From positions 69,789,829 through 69,853,828 of the forward strand of contig OW028573.1 of assembly GCA_932294295.1 (NCBI GenBank): a stretch of 64,000 nucleotides of DNA, read 5' to 3'. This DNA is from Alitta virens (taxonomy: Eukaryota; Annelida; Polychaeta; Phyllodocida; Nereididae). Both the position numbers and the translations under genes were made by a program. Below are positions 47,801-60,900 of the stretch, in pieces. The notes beneath the pieces were generated by a model. The model was not told where the DNA came from. It did no database searches and saw only the letters and a program-made list of their open reading frames with translations. How positions within the stretch are numbered: the stretch's first letter is position 1; each line of letters opens with the position of its first letter.

Positions 47801-48919
47801 AACAGTCACACTGTCCAATATGAATATTAAAATCTTGTCTAGCACCTATCATTATTTTCATTAAAATGTTGATACATACAAGGGTACTAGGAACTATCAA
47901 AGGTGGAGGGACAATAGCAGACCGATAATCGGAGTGGTTGTGACACTTAACAACAATTTCTGGTGAACCTTTGTGGCAGATTTGACTTGGAGTTGTAGCA
48001 AGGCCAGCCGGCTTGCAGTGCACCAAATTTTTTTTTTTTTCACATCACAATAAAATTAATTGCACAATCCTACACTCATTCTCTATAACTGGCCATGTTT
48101 CTAGGCTAGCAGGGGCTACTGCACATGCTTAATTGATTCCTGAGTGAAACGTGTGCCAAAATGGGACATTCTCAACATGCAGGGCTGAGTGAGTGGGCCA
48201 CAAGAGGCAATGATGCCACTTCACTGAAACACCATTAACAATACAATCAACATGTGCCAACACTGTACATAACAGATCTACACTCTGCAATGAAGTAATA
48301 ACGTAACAAACATTGGGGTAGGTAGGGCACTAAATTTGGGAAGTTTGGTGGCAGGTGAATGCGCTTGGGGTCTACTTAAATGAAGAATAACCTGTACAGC
48401 ACTTGGTGGATGTAAGTTGAGTAATCACAGCCTTATTTGAATACATAGTCCCAGGGCACGAGTGAGGAAAGTGGAGCAGGGCTGTAGAGGTGGACTGCTT
48501 GCGGGCTGGCTGGTGACACCACAACTACACACCTGCATCGCGAGACAAATTATGGACAATGGCAGAAAAAGGGACTTTTTTGTCTTTCTTTTGGATCTCA
48601 GGAACAGAGACTCAAGAACATCAATAGATAAGATGACACTGGAGCAATCTATACCACATATTATACATATACCAATTTCTATCATGTCAGAATCAGGCAC
48701 CAAAGGTTCAGCTCCGGCCAGATGAAATGGTGCCACTAGAAATGTTCTTTCAACTTGGGACTCTTCAGTGAGTAATAGTAGTCTTGTAATAAGGCGCTTG
48801 AAGTACGAAGAAGTCCAAGTGAAGATGAATTTTCTGCTCAGAAGTGCAGGGCTGGTGAAGGTGTAACACAGCTAAGTGGCATGGCTGGATTGCTGTCCTA
48901 GGTTGCAGTCGCTGCTGCA
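44835..48919 (-). other. Region probably containing the PTBP 3' UTR
   Basis: AT-rich, non-coding sequence downstream of the PTBP stop. Minus-strand AATAAA candidates lie at 45444-45439 and 44862-44857; I found no perfect one nearer the stop, so the UTR may be up to 4 kb. TA runs lie near 46212-46235 and 46935-46955. The extent is inference. Confidence 0.35.
44857..44862 (-). terminator. Candidate distal poly(A) signal for PTBP
   Basis: AATAAA on the minus strand (TTTATT on plus), 4.06 kb after the stop; a second candidate is at 45444-45439. Confidence 0.3.
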
Positions 48920-48988
48920 TCAGATCACTGACTTGGTGAAGGAAACCCGAAGGTGGTGGTTGTTTCCAAGGTCGTAATTGTGAAGAGC
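48920..48988 (-). CDS. PTBP1: PTBP last coding exon: RRM4 end and stop
   Basis: Acceptor AAATTTCAG; 22 codons plus TGA at 48922-48920. Encodes [20 protein letters not shown] and VI, nearly identical to the PTBP1 C-terminus. Residues 326-347. Confidence 0.95.
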   Translation of the reverse strand, partial: ALHNYDLGNNHHLRVSFTKSVI

Positions 48989-51900
48989 CTGAAATTTGCG
49001 AGTCACACTTTTAGTAACCTCTCATTCATACACTAAGAAAACAGCGAAAAACAGAAACTATCAATCATGATACTCATACCATTAAGGCGGAGATTGCTTC
49101 ATCCACAGCTGACATCTGGATCAGAGCCATCTTTCTGTCTTTCCTGCAATAAAGCAAAGCATTAATTGATGACATGACCAAATTTTATATGGCATCCATG
49201 CATGCTACCACAATTTTAAAGAAAGGAAAACCACAATGTAGAATCACACTTGCATGAAATTACAAATTTCTGAATTTCCAAAGAATAAAGAAAGGCAAAC
49301 TCACTGGAAAAACTTAAAGGCTTCTATGGTTCCATGTTCTTGGAAGATGTTTTTGATGTCTTCTTCAGATACATTCGGCCTGGGGAGATGAAACGGAAGC
49401 ATGGAAAGTCTGTTCAGTTTCATGTTCTTAAGATTTAGAGAAATCAGACTTTGAAAACCAAAGGGGAGTACTCACGGAATGTTGGATAAGTGGAGTGTGG
49501 CTGAAGGAGGAAAAATGTTATGATGATTCTTAGAGTTGGGTTTCTTGAACCTATGAAGTGGTGAGTTGGTGTAGTCTTTCGTTAGACCGGCGTCCTGCAA
49601 AGGATCATCAATACAGTGTAACTAGGCAACAAAATGCAAGAGATTAAAGCCAAGAAATACCAATCTTTATTTATTGTTTGATACTTACTGGCTGACCCTC
49701 CTTAGGCATCTGTACAATTGAATGCTTTGAAGGTGCTACCTTGATTTGCTTTCCCCATATTTTTACTTTATCTAAGTGGGTCAATCCTGCAAAGAATCCA
49801 GATGTGAAGTCAAGAATTACACACAAAACCAGAAAATATATTTACTAAGACTTCGTTTTACAATGTATGAATATCAGAACACAATGCACCTCAAACAATC
49901 GACTATGAGCTACTAAATAGAGATAGTTTCATTTTAATACCTTGTTGTGCCTGCATGGGGTCCGCAAATTGCACCAATGCATTGTCTTTTTTGTTGAACA
50001 TAATTTTTACCCGATGTACATCCCCATATACCCCTGCACAAAGAAAGAAACATTCCAGGTAAGGACAGATTCACATTCAGAATCTAACAGACACACCAGG
50101 TAAACTCTCCATACTGTCAAACCACATTCAAGGTCGGAACCCTGTTGGAAATGGCAGCCAGAAACTTGTAAGTGCAGCTGTATCTAACGCATGAAATTAA
50201 GGCAGAGACATGCTGCTAAATAGATTATTATGAAATCTGAATGAAAGAAAAGACAGTACAGACAGTTTACCTTATGTATGTGTTATCATCACAACACAAA
50301 CTTAATTTTTCATAGATTCTATATTCTGTATTTTTACTAATAGATGAGTGTGGAATTAAAAGTGTTAGTCATGAGATGTTGCAAGATTTGAAACTGCCTG
50401 AAGAATATCTGCGACCGAGCAGAGACACGAGCTACAGAGTGATATCGCCTACAATTTATCTTCAAAAGCTTGCAGATTACTATGAAGGCAGTACTTCAAA
50501 TATATATAAATATATAAATTAATAATTTACAGCATATCCTAGATTAAATATATGTATCTATGTCCTATAGACAAGAAATGAAATAAATAGTGCTTAAACA
50601 TACCAAAAAGGGTAAAAAGAGCATCGGGCGTGACCATCTAAGTCAGAGCGACAGGTTTTGTATAGCAGAATGGAGGAAAGGCGAAGTGTCCGAGCGAACG
50701 AATAGAAGAATCCACATTGGATAACACCAGCAGTATGAGTGGGTTGGGAAAAAAGAAAAAGGGCATAAAATCATTGTGAATCATGGTCAATTACATGTAT
50801 ATATGTATAAAGATATGTCTCAATCAGGCAAGATCACCTAGGAAAAATACACAGAAACATTGGCATGATTAGCGGTCTCAGCCTCAATGTCCATAATAGC
50901 GACTGGCAGCAACCTGCAAACGCGATTCGGCATGAGAACCAACATTACTGGGTGTTACATCATGCAGTTGCAAGAATGAAAACATGGTCATGCATGTTAT
51001 CAGAACGTCAGTGTCAGAATTCAAAAGTGTTCAGAAAACAAATTTCAATTCAGCTAGGGCATTAATAAAGCATTCAGAGGAACACGAGATAATAAGCATG
51101 CCTCCACAAAAAAACATCAAAAAATAAAAGGCTGGACATGAAAGACACCAGCAACATAACATTGAAATTGTGCGTATCGTATTGAAGTTGACTAATCATG
51201 CCCACTTGCTACTTGCGATAATTAGTTCAGCTAATAACTAATCTTAAGTGTTGAAGATTTATTAAAAATATCTTTGCGTGTGAACATTGTGTTGGATGTG
51301 TATGTGTGTGCAGAGCAAATGTCTTGATTCGGGGCAAACTTATTAGGGTAGGCAAAGAGTGGGTGGATTACTTTCTAAATAACATAAGACTTAACTGAAT
51401 TTAAACAAAAATCTACAAGAAAATTGGGTGGACAGTGGGAAAACAACCACCAATAGATTGTTATTAGACAGGTTCAGGTAGGTGATAGTTGTCACACAAA
51501 TAGGCAATTATTGTTTTCACTGACAAAAAAATTTGTCAATAGAGTTTTGTTCATTTAATAAACCCTGGCACAAAGTTTGCACTCTCAAATAAGACTTTAT
51601 GGGAATGGCACATCTCCAAGTAAATTCAATATACATTTTATGAAATATACAAAAGTCCATGGAGACAAACAGGAACTGAAAGACAAGCACAATATTAACC
51701 ATCTGCAAGAGAAATTGAGAAAACAGAACTGAAACTTAAGACAGCATTGCTATACCAGGCACTCTATAAATAAATTTCTATAGTTTCCTGCGAAACCAAT
51801 CAAACGTACAGCCGTTCATCATTCACATTATTTCTTAGTTTACGAGAGCAATGGCACAGACACATCAGGATGTTAATAAGCTGAAAGTAGTTGAAAGAGA

Positions 51901-54900
51901 CAGGTATAGCAGACCGGCTTAAGTGTTCTATCGACATCGTCTAAATGAATATTTTTTTCTTAATGGAAAATAAGAATAGAATCAACATCAGTCGCACATT
52001 CCCCCACCAAGCAAATCACCTACAAATACAAAGACCACAGGTAATAATGAGAAATAGCGAGGATCATCATAACATTATCACACAATGATCATCATTCCAG
52101 CACTACAAGTAAACAGCAGCTCAGTGACAGACTTAAATGTAACAGACAATATCTATGTAATAGTGTAACATGGATTATTGTGCCATACCCATATATTATA
52201 TGAGTGTTAAAATATTCTAGGTGTTGTAGCATTGATAAATCTATATTCTGTGCATTTATCTTAAAAGATGTTAATTTAGAGTGCGCTAGCTAATATGGAA
52301 ATTACAGTTCACTTTTATAAGTCAGAATAGTTAAAATACAAGAAAAGAAAAAATTGACCCATTGAGTGCCCAATATATTCGTGTAGTGTGTAGTTTGTAT
52401 TTATGTTTGGCAGGATGCAGTATAATACGGGGAGGCAAAGGAATATACCTGCTCATTGAGGTTGGAGACTAGAAGGACGGCTCCTGTGTGGGGTTGGCCG
52501 GGGAATCGCATACCTGGATGACCCATGCTCTGTAGGCCTGCGAGGTTGAACGGAACAGCTGCAAAAGAGAAAAAAATATTCAGTATCACACTAAAATCTA
52601 AAAGACAGAAAGACTTTTACCATCACCTATGACACAGCAACAATCCATTCCATTTAATACTGAAATACGATACACCAGAATATTTCTTTCTTCCTTTAAC
52701 CCATCTTTGACTATCCTCCATAAATTAAAAACTCGGAAAAATTCATACACAATACTGGTTTTATTTATATTTTTTCATATTAGCATCCAGATAACATCAA
52801 ACAGGAGGAAGCAGAGCATGCAATCAGTCTCCAAATGATCTGAGAACATCATTCAGAGTGAACAGAAAAGTCACTTGTTAATTTATAGAAGATGCAGCTG
52901 ATGAGAATACAATTCTTTTGACATGGCTACAGCTCCATCTAGAGTCTAAAGAATTAAGCTACAACGTGCTGCCACCTGGCGAATACTCCAGAAGAGAGAA
53001 CACAGGCGAAAAAGACAGAAGATGCTCAGATGACATGCCTGGCGAGAGATCAATTGGATCATGAGAATACATCACAACACAAAGCTGTGCGCAAATGATA
53101 ACCTACCTTGAAGCGCACCAATACCGACTATAATGAACAAAAAGAAATAAAGCGCCGGTTAATTATGTGACCCTTCAATACAAGCCGACAAGCACTAACG
53201 TTAACATCACAACAAATAGACATTGAATTCAGCGGCTAACTATGGCCCTAAATGTATTAAATGGACAATGAATAAAATGTTCTTAAAAATATGCAAATTA
53301 AAAATGACCCTAGGCCAGTCATGCAAGACAATGAGCTGAACTTACTGTGCAGGGCTTGAGCCCATTCCAAAGGCAAAGTGACTGTACATGACTACATGAG
53401 CTACATCTATAATTTATAAAGCAGACATGCAGGACAGGGGGACCTTCACCATCTACACACCTACCTTATGCAGAGCATGGTCCTCTGGCCCAGGGACCCC
53501 ACCCTCCAGTGATGTGAATGTGTGCAGGGGGTAATTTTATTTTATTTTAAGGAAATGATTGTGCAATTGTGCAGGGCAGATTACCACAGACAACATGGTT
53601 TAGTAAATGCAGACACGAACAGGCTGACGGTTAAATTGAACTTGCACGTTATTTAATTGAGCTTGATAAAAGCGCATCACAGTGTGCATGTTCTCCAATG
53701 GGCTGGAGAATGCAAGGCACACTTTGCATCTATGTTACATTTGGTAACATGCAAACCACCCAAAGTTTTTGCTTGACAACATCTGTCGGGGGCTGTCGGG
53801 GATAATTTTATTTTACCAAATTACCATGGAAACACGACTGGAAACTGCAGTTCAGGGAATCTTGAGGAATGACCACATGGGGCCCACTGGGGTAAAAACG
53901 AGTACATAGACAACTTAAGCATGTATGGTGAATCATGTGCCACATAATCATGCATGGGATGGAGCTGCTGAGGCAGAATCACTGGAGATGAGGTCTGCCT
54001 GGGATGTCTGTCTTGCTGGGAGGACCAGGTGCATGAATCTGAGAAACTACGTACAGCATGCACCAAGCAACTAGCTACACACAGACACACATGAAAGGGT
54101 CCCACTCTCCTTGCTACCCATGACAACCACGTTTAGGTTAGCAGGTGAAGCAGGAGAACTTAGTAGGGGATGCGAGCAAAAAGCAGCGTACCTCCCGGGG
54201 GTGCGCCGTATGCTGTTAGTGTGGTTCCAAGACCAGGCATGGCAAACGGTGACGCCAAAACACCATGGGCACCTTGACAATTAGGTAAATAATCATAATC
54301 ATGCTATTAATTTCAACTCAAAAAACATGGAGAGTTTTAAACACAGAGGATAGCATCAGGTGAGAGTGAGAGAGGAAAACTAGAGAAACAGACAGACAGA
54401 CAGACTAGTTAAGAGTGAGGGGACCTAGTGAGGCAGAGGAAAGACACAGCTAAGTGAGTAGGACTGGTCAATGTAGGGCAGTTGTTGGACTATGGGCGAT
54501 TAGTGCTTTAGCTATAACTGTGGTTAGTAGGGGTGAATGAATGAGTGACCTGTTTCCTTGATCTCTTTTCTTGGCACCAAGATCAAGAACAGTCCTGACC
54601 ATGCTGCAGCTGCTGTACTTGCATTCACAAAACATATGCACATATGCTGCTCCTAAGACCACATATGGCAATGTATCTATGTTAAAGGGACTTCCAGGAA
54701 ATATAGCGTGATGCCAGATCCGAATAAAACCACCTGGGCACTTCCATGCCATGATATTGTTTGTAAGGAAATACTTAGTAAATAGGGGAGGGAATGAAAT
54801 GTCAGTGGTTGGTTGGTTGGTAAGAAGGATGACCGAGGGATGGGAGGGTTGCTGAGACTGGCCATGGACTGACCAGCAGCAAAGGGCTGTTCCCGAGGCA

Positions 54901-57900
54901 CCAGGGCCAGAGAAGAGATCCAGGCAGATGCTAGATTGCTCTACAACCATCCAACCGCCGCCATACCTCAAATGCCAGCCTCATTTTTCAAGCGGGTACA
55001 CTTGCTAGCATCCGTTCTGTCATTTGTAACCATTAGCTCAGCACTGAGGTATGGCAGGGTTAGGATGTCAAAACTGCCAACCAAAATAATCAACAAGCTA
55101 AAAGCAAACAGACCAGCTTAGCTTTGGTTCAGAAAATCAGATTATAAAGACTCCTAGAACAAATCGTCTTTGTTTAGGGCATTACAGTTTTTAAGATCTT
55201 GAGACAGATTTAGATAGGTGGAGGAAATGAAATATTTGAAGTCATAAAAGTGTCAAAGCAAAAAGTCAAAACATTTCATATGATTAAATGTTCAATGAAA
55301 CATGATCCAAAGCTGAGCAATAATGTTAACCACATCCACTAATGAATGTAAAACACTTAAATACTGTGAATAAAGCGGTTGATTTGTGTTGTACTGTTTT
55401 AAATGCCAATCCAATCGGTAAATTAATTCCATTAGGCTGGCTCACAATCTACATTAATCACCTCAGCACACTCGCATTAAGGTGATACTGCAGTGCACGT
55501 ATGCAAGCTAGGCATGAGCTTATCTTAAATTGCATTACTGGCAATGATGCTACGTACCAGCAGCAGCAGCAGCAGCTCCGTAGCTGAGTGCAGCATCCAT
55601 GGGCAGGGTACCCTCTCCTGACGGCAGGTTGGGGTTTGTGTAGTCTCTGGACTTGTCATTGTTGTACTTGACATTCAATGTGGTCAGCTTAGAGAAGTCG
55701 ATCCTCAATGTGCAACATCCATTGTAGATATTCTGTGAATTTAGTGACTGAAATAAAATGAAAAAAAACACAAAATTGACACATTAACCAATCAATAAAA
55801 ACAACAAAAAGCAGTAATTTATGATGTTAGACGTGTCAGCCAGGCATTTTAATTAATTTCAACTTCACTTCTAGATTATGGATTTCGCATCGACAAGCCA
55901 CAACTGTGCACCTGCCAGCACATGGCCTTTTGTTAATAATCATTTCAAGCTGCAATGATATTGGTGAATTAACCTTTTCAATGTAATCCACATAATTTCA
56001 TGATGGCTGTTATTGTTGACAACAGGTTGCAAGCTAGGATAATAGGAAATACAACATCTGTGACATAATCTCAATATTTATGAGTAAAGCTAATGTACAA
56101 GGCCCCCATATGTTGAAATGTTCATTTGATGTAGTGTCAATAACTTCAGTCGTAAGTCAGCGAGTAGAAAAGTTTAATCCACAGCACAGCCACTTTTAGC
56201 TGCAGTCCTTTTTAAGAGCCAGCCATGCCTCCATCAATTCATGGGACTTAGGGCCAAAGGGGGAAGTGCTGGCTTCACCTTTGATATGGGCTGGATGACA
56301 GCTTAGCTAGACAGGAAAGGCAGCAGTCAGGCCCAGCCTTTCCTGGCAATTCGTGCTGGTGACAATAGTCAGCCATAAAAAAGAAGCGACAGGGAGTTGA
56401 GACAGTGTCCTTGGGGAGCTCTCAGGTCGTGTGGGGTCTGATTGACGAGGCTTGTGCATGCCATTGACACATTAGCCACTGTAAACGTCCACTCCTCGTT
56501 CGACTCGAACACTGGTGCAGAGTCAAGGGGCCCCAGCACGCCTCATACCGCTCCTGCTTTCTTGACATTCTCATTAAGGCTGTCGCTTGGCATGATGTGC
56601 TGAGTTCAAGGCAAGCACAAAGCGCCTACCAACACAATGACACATGGGTCAAGTCTGGTGAACCTCGAGTGGCGACAGACCTCGGGCAAGCCCACTATCC
56701 TAGGACCATAGAGAGCTTAATGCATGATTCTTGTTGACACTTGAGGCATCTAGCCTACAAAGAGGCATCCCATGGCTATTTCTCCTGAGGCAGTTTGACT
56801 CTTCCACCACCTCTTTAACAGGATATCCCTCTGGCTTCCCTGAAACCTGTATCGATGTACTGTCCATTTACACCATTCGATATAATCCGCAGTGTCTCGT
56901 CTGCAACGAACAGTCCTTTAAGACAAGCAGAGGCAGAGTCTCATTTGGCCCCTCTTTCCTAGGGCCTGTGTAAATATGACTTGTTATTCTATCCTGGTGG
57001 TCTGCGAAAACCACCAAGGGCCAGCGAAAAGGACCGGCTACTCGCACCTGCTTCTGCCCTTACTATGGCTCTTCTCTATGGAAATCAGTCGATGGCAGCA
57101 GTGGGCTCCCTCGCAGCACTGCTTGTTTGTAAAGGCTTTAATGGCAACAGCCATTCAGCCAGACCACATCTTCAGGCAGTAAGGCTGCACAATGAAATAC
57201 ATCACTTCCTTCACCATTGTCATCAGCTTTTTACCTCTGCCCAGTAGCCAGCAATTACATCTACAAATGCCACAGCAATCCTCTTAGGCCCAAGGTCTTT
57301 ACTGCACATTGAATTTGAAAAGCTTTCATCAATTACTTCACATGACGTCTGATAGGCCATCAGAGCTGAATCATGTCTCACAAAGTCTATGCCCACTTTT
57401 TCCCCGTCGAAGCCAGTAGTTTTAATTTGTCTGTTTCTGAAATCGTGTTCATTGAAGGATTAGGGAGGCTCCTGTGACACTCAAACAAATAATTAATGCT
57501 TCAGCAAATTGGCTAAAATATTGCAGCGGCATTTGTCGGCGAAGGCATGTCGCCTAATGGGAGCAATGCGCATTGACGAAATGGAATGCAGCAATCGTAA
57601 GCCTGTTGAATGCGGTCGCAGGGGTATTGGAAGGGCAGCTTTGCTTTGTGAGCCGCAGTATATAATGTCATGGGCCTGGTCAATGTGGAAGCGGTCAATG
57701 AAGCCAGCCATGAGGCCAACGTGTCTATCCTTTGTGAGCGATCATCATAGAGGAAAGGTCAGTGAGTTCCTAGAGACTCTGTACACAACCGTCAGTCTAC
57801 ATTGGCAGCCCCATCAAGGCTCTAATGCATAGACACCACACATCATTAAGCCACAGGGGCCAAAAGCCCACTAAAGCACCTGAAGACTTCCATGAGCCTA

Positions 57901-60900
57901 ATAACATGGCAATACATGGATCAAAATCCAATCTGGTGGGCAGAATGCCTCGCGGGCTTGTCTTGACGACCTCGATCATGCTGAGCTGTGGTGATGAGTC
58001 CGCTGTTAAGTGTGGACAATAAAAGACAAACGTCACGAGCCATAATATTGCGCCCTGTGGAAATCCTCACATCGTTTGCAGCAAAACATCTTGAAAGGTC
58101 TAGTTTTGCAGGCGCTCTTCTCCAGGTCTTGATATTGGCATCAACATTGGCTTTGAGTGTACGAGATGACAACCAACTCGGCAAGAGGCTTTGATGTAAC
58201 TCTTTCCACAAGAATCGAGCTTTCTTTTGAAAGAGCTTTCTTTAAAGGCTTGCAAATTGTTGTTGGTGCAATGTGCTACAAAGAAAGCAAGGTAGGGAGA
58301 GAAAGGATGAAGAGATGGCGGTCATTCCAGCTTCCAAGGTCATCATCCTATTTCCAAGGACAGTGACTGCTACCTGCAGGATTCACCCCAACCATTTTAT
58401 GTAATACCAAGCCCTACCACATATGCCTAGTCACTGTAATTCCCTACTTTAGCCGTCATTATGGTCACTTTGATCTACAGTGCTGGGTTTTTTGTCTGAA
58501 GATCTGTCTTCCTGTGCGGCAGTAACGTCTCTTTCAAATAAAACAGCAAACAACCCCAATAGCTACAATTTCCCCAACATCACTAGCATGATTTCGCCTA
58601 ATTCACAAGAGAGGCAAGTAAACCTATCCACCCAGACTCTGAAATTATACACAACAATTGGACAATTACACAGGCAATTTAAGTATCTTGTTTAGGTGAC
58701 TGTGGGCATCGGATCCTTTCGTAAGCTGTTCTATCCCAGAAAGAGTGTCAAAACTGACAGCTTCCCGATGTCATCATTTCCAGTTGGGCACATCTGCAGG
58801 ATTTGCAGCCGGGCTCATTTTGTGTGGGGCTGGCAAACTGCACTTGAATTGAAATTAAGTTAGGCTGGTTTGCGGGACGAGCTGGGAGCGGGTTAATGCA
58901 GTGTAATGGCAGAAAGCCACTGGTGTCTACACATCAAGTGAAACTCATTCTCATGATACTTACCACTTTAGCTGTTTGTGCCGCAATTGGATCTGAATAT
59001 TCGATGAGGGCTTGGAATGTATCTGCAAAGAGGCAAAACAGCATAATGAATAATTGAATCACCATTTCGCAAATAACACAGCCCAAGGGCGTGTGCAAGA
59101 CACTGCGCTGTGCCACTGGGTCCTCCTTTGTCTTCTGATCACAACCTTACTTGCACTCATTACTGCTTCATCAAATTACATTTCTCCAAGCAAAACAATT
59201 ACGACACATAGATATTGTCTAGCCAGATTACTATGTTAAGACCTTTAGATCTCCCTACATGGATTCCCGAGTGACAAACTTAATATGCACACACTAGACA
59301 CGGGTCCAATTTAGGGAACACCATTAAAGCAGACTAATGAAGGACTGGGAAAGCAAAACGCCGCGGGCTGTGACAATTTCAGTTAGCCAGGTACAATGAA
59401 GTTACAATCACTAAATGCAGAGTTTAATAATGTAAAGTGTAACGATCCGCGTCTTCCTGAAATCACACTAGAGTTACAGCATAATGTAACCAAGAGCATG
59501 GCTAGCCTTGGCATTGAGTGCTGTGGCTTCATTAGGCTGTCTCTACATGGACGTTGTTCTACCTATATCAAACACAGCGTGTGGTTTCTGTTGTGGTCCT
59601 AAGTGGATTAAACCTGGCGAAACACAGGACTACAAAGCACGTCAGATTGAGTCGTTTTAATGAGAGTGGCGCAAAAAGGATAGCTGAGTAGAATTACCAA
59701 TGCCATCACACAAGAATGACCGTACATATATGCACGCAGCACAGCGTTGCAGAATGGCTGCAATCCGACCTGCCTCTTTCATCCATCTATCTCTCAAATG
59801 CATAGTGTGTCACCCAACCTAGCAGAACAGAATAACTGGAGTTCATATCAATAATGCCTGGACTCCAGTGTAACCTTAAACGAGCTTTGTCAAAACGACC
59901 CGGTGTTTTATGACACAGCACATGACAGAATGATATGAAAATGAACAGGGTTTGCATAAATGATCAGAGGAACTGAAGGAAGCATATGGCAGCATTTCAC
60001 CTTTGCAGGTTAAGTGTGATGGAGATGGTAAAGGGCAATTAGATTGGTGATCCCGGTTAAGGACACCCTGTCACAGTAAATCAACATTATCGGGGAGTTG
60101 TGACCAGTTCAGCGTTGCGTGGATGTCGAAGTTAATGCGTTTGTCCCTGTCGTGCTTAATGGGGGTGGACATGGGAGTGGAGGCTTCAACAGACAGCATT
60201 ATGTGCACTGCTATCTCCATCCTTGATCTGGTGCAGAGGCAGCCCAGTAATTGTCACGCTCTACATACGGTTGCCAATGACGCCTATGAATATTTCATGC
60301 AATCGATGGGAAGAGACGGTCGTGTCATTACAAGCGTTGTGCCGTGTCCATGCAACAGGTTGATCAGCCATAACAACTTGTTGCCTGTGTTGCCTTTCAG
60401 CCCCCTCCCATCTTTGCATGTGTGTTGTTAGGGGCCTAAGGTTTGGACAGTCTTGTGTGCTGGTCAAACAGAGCCCTTAGAGCATCACAAGAGCTCAGGG
60501 ACTTCAGGTCACGATCTGACCACTGATCAACCTTGGCCTGATCAATGACCTTGCTGAAGACACTGTGGCCAATTTCCTGTCATCAGAGCGTCACGCCAGC
60601 CACGCCGGCCAGCCAGCAAGCCCATAAATGCTGGCTTTTTGTTTTATGGCCCGATCCATCTGCTGCCGGGAGGGAGGGAGCAAGGCAGGCAAACCTGCAT
60701 CAACAGCATCAGCCATGGAGAATGAATGGCAGATGAATAATTCACCAATCTTTGGTTTGTGTTTGTCACAGCTCACTGGATTGATAGCAGGTGAGGCAAT
60801 GGGAATCTTTTGTGATGGTGGCTTTGTCATAGAGCTCTTGCAGTATGGCTGGACAAAGGCTGTGATTAGCCAGGGCCCTGCACTTTCTGATGCACTATGT

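Noticed and set aside
53467..53486. Possible 20-nt minus-strand exon (CCAG / GTAGGT) in the PTBP linker intron
   Set aside because: The acceptor lacks a pyrimidine tract and 20 nt would shift the frame.
54468..54971. 167-codon minus-strand ORF in the PTBP intron between 54272 and 55558
   Set aside because: No recognisable domain, odd composition, and its frame does not connect to any PTBP exon. ORFs of this size are expected by chance in 64 kb.
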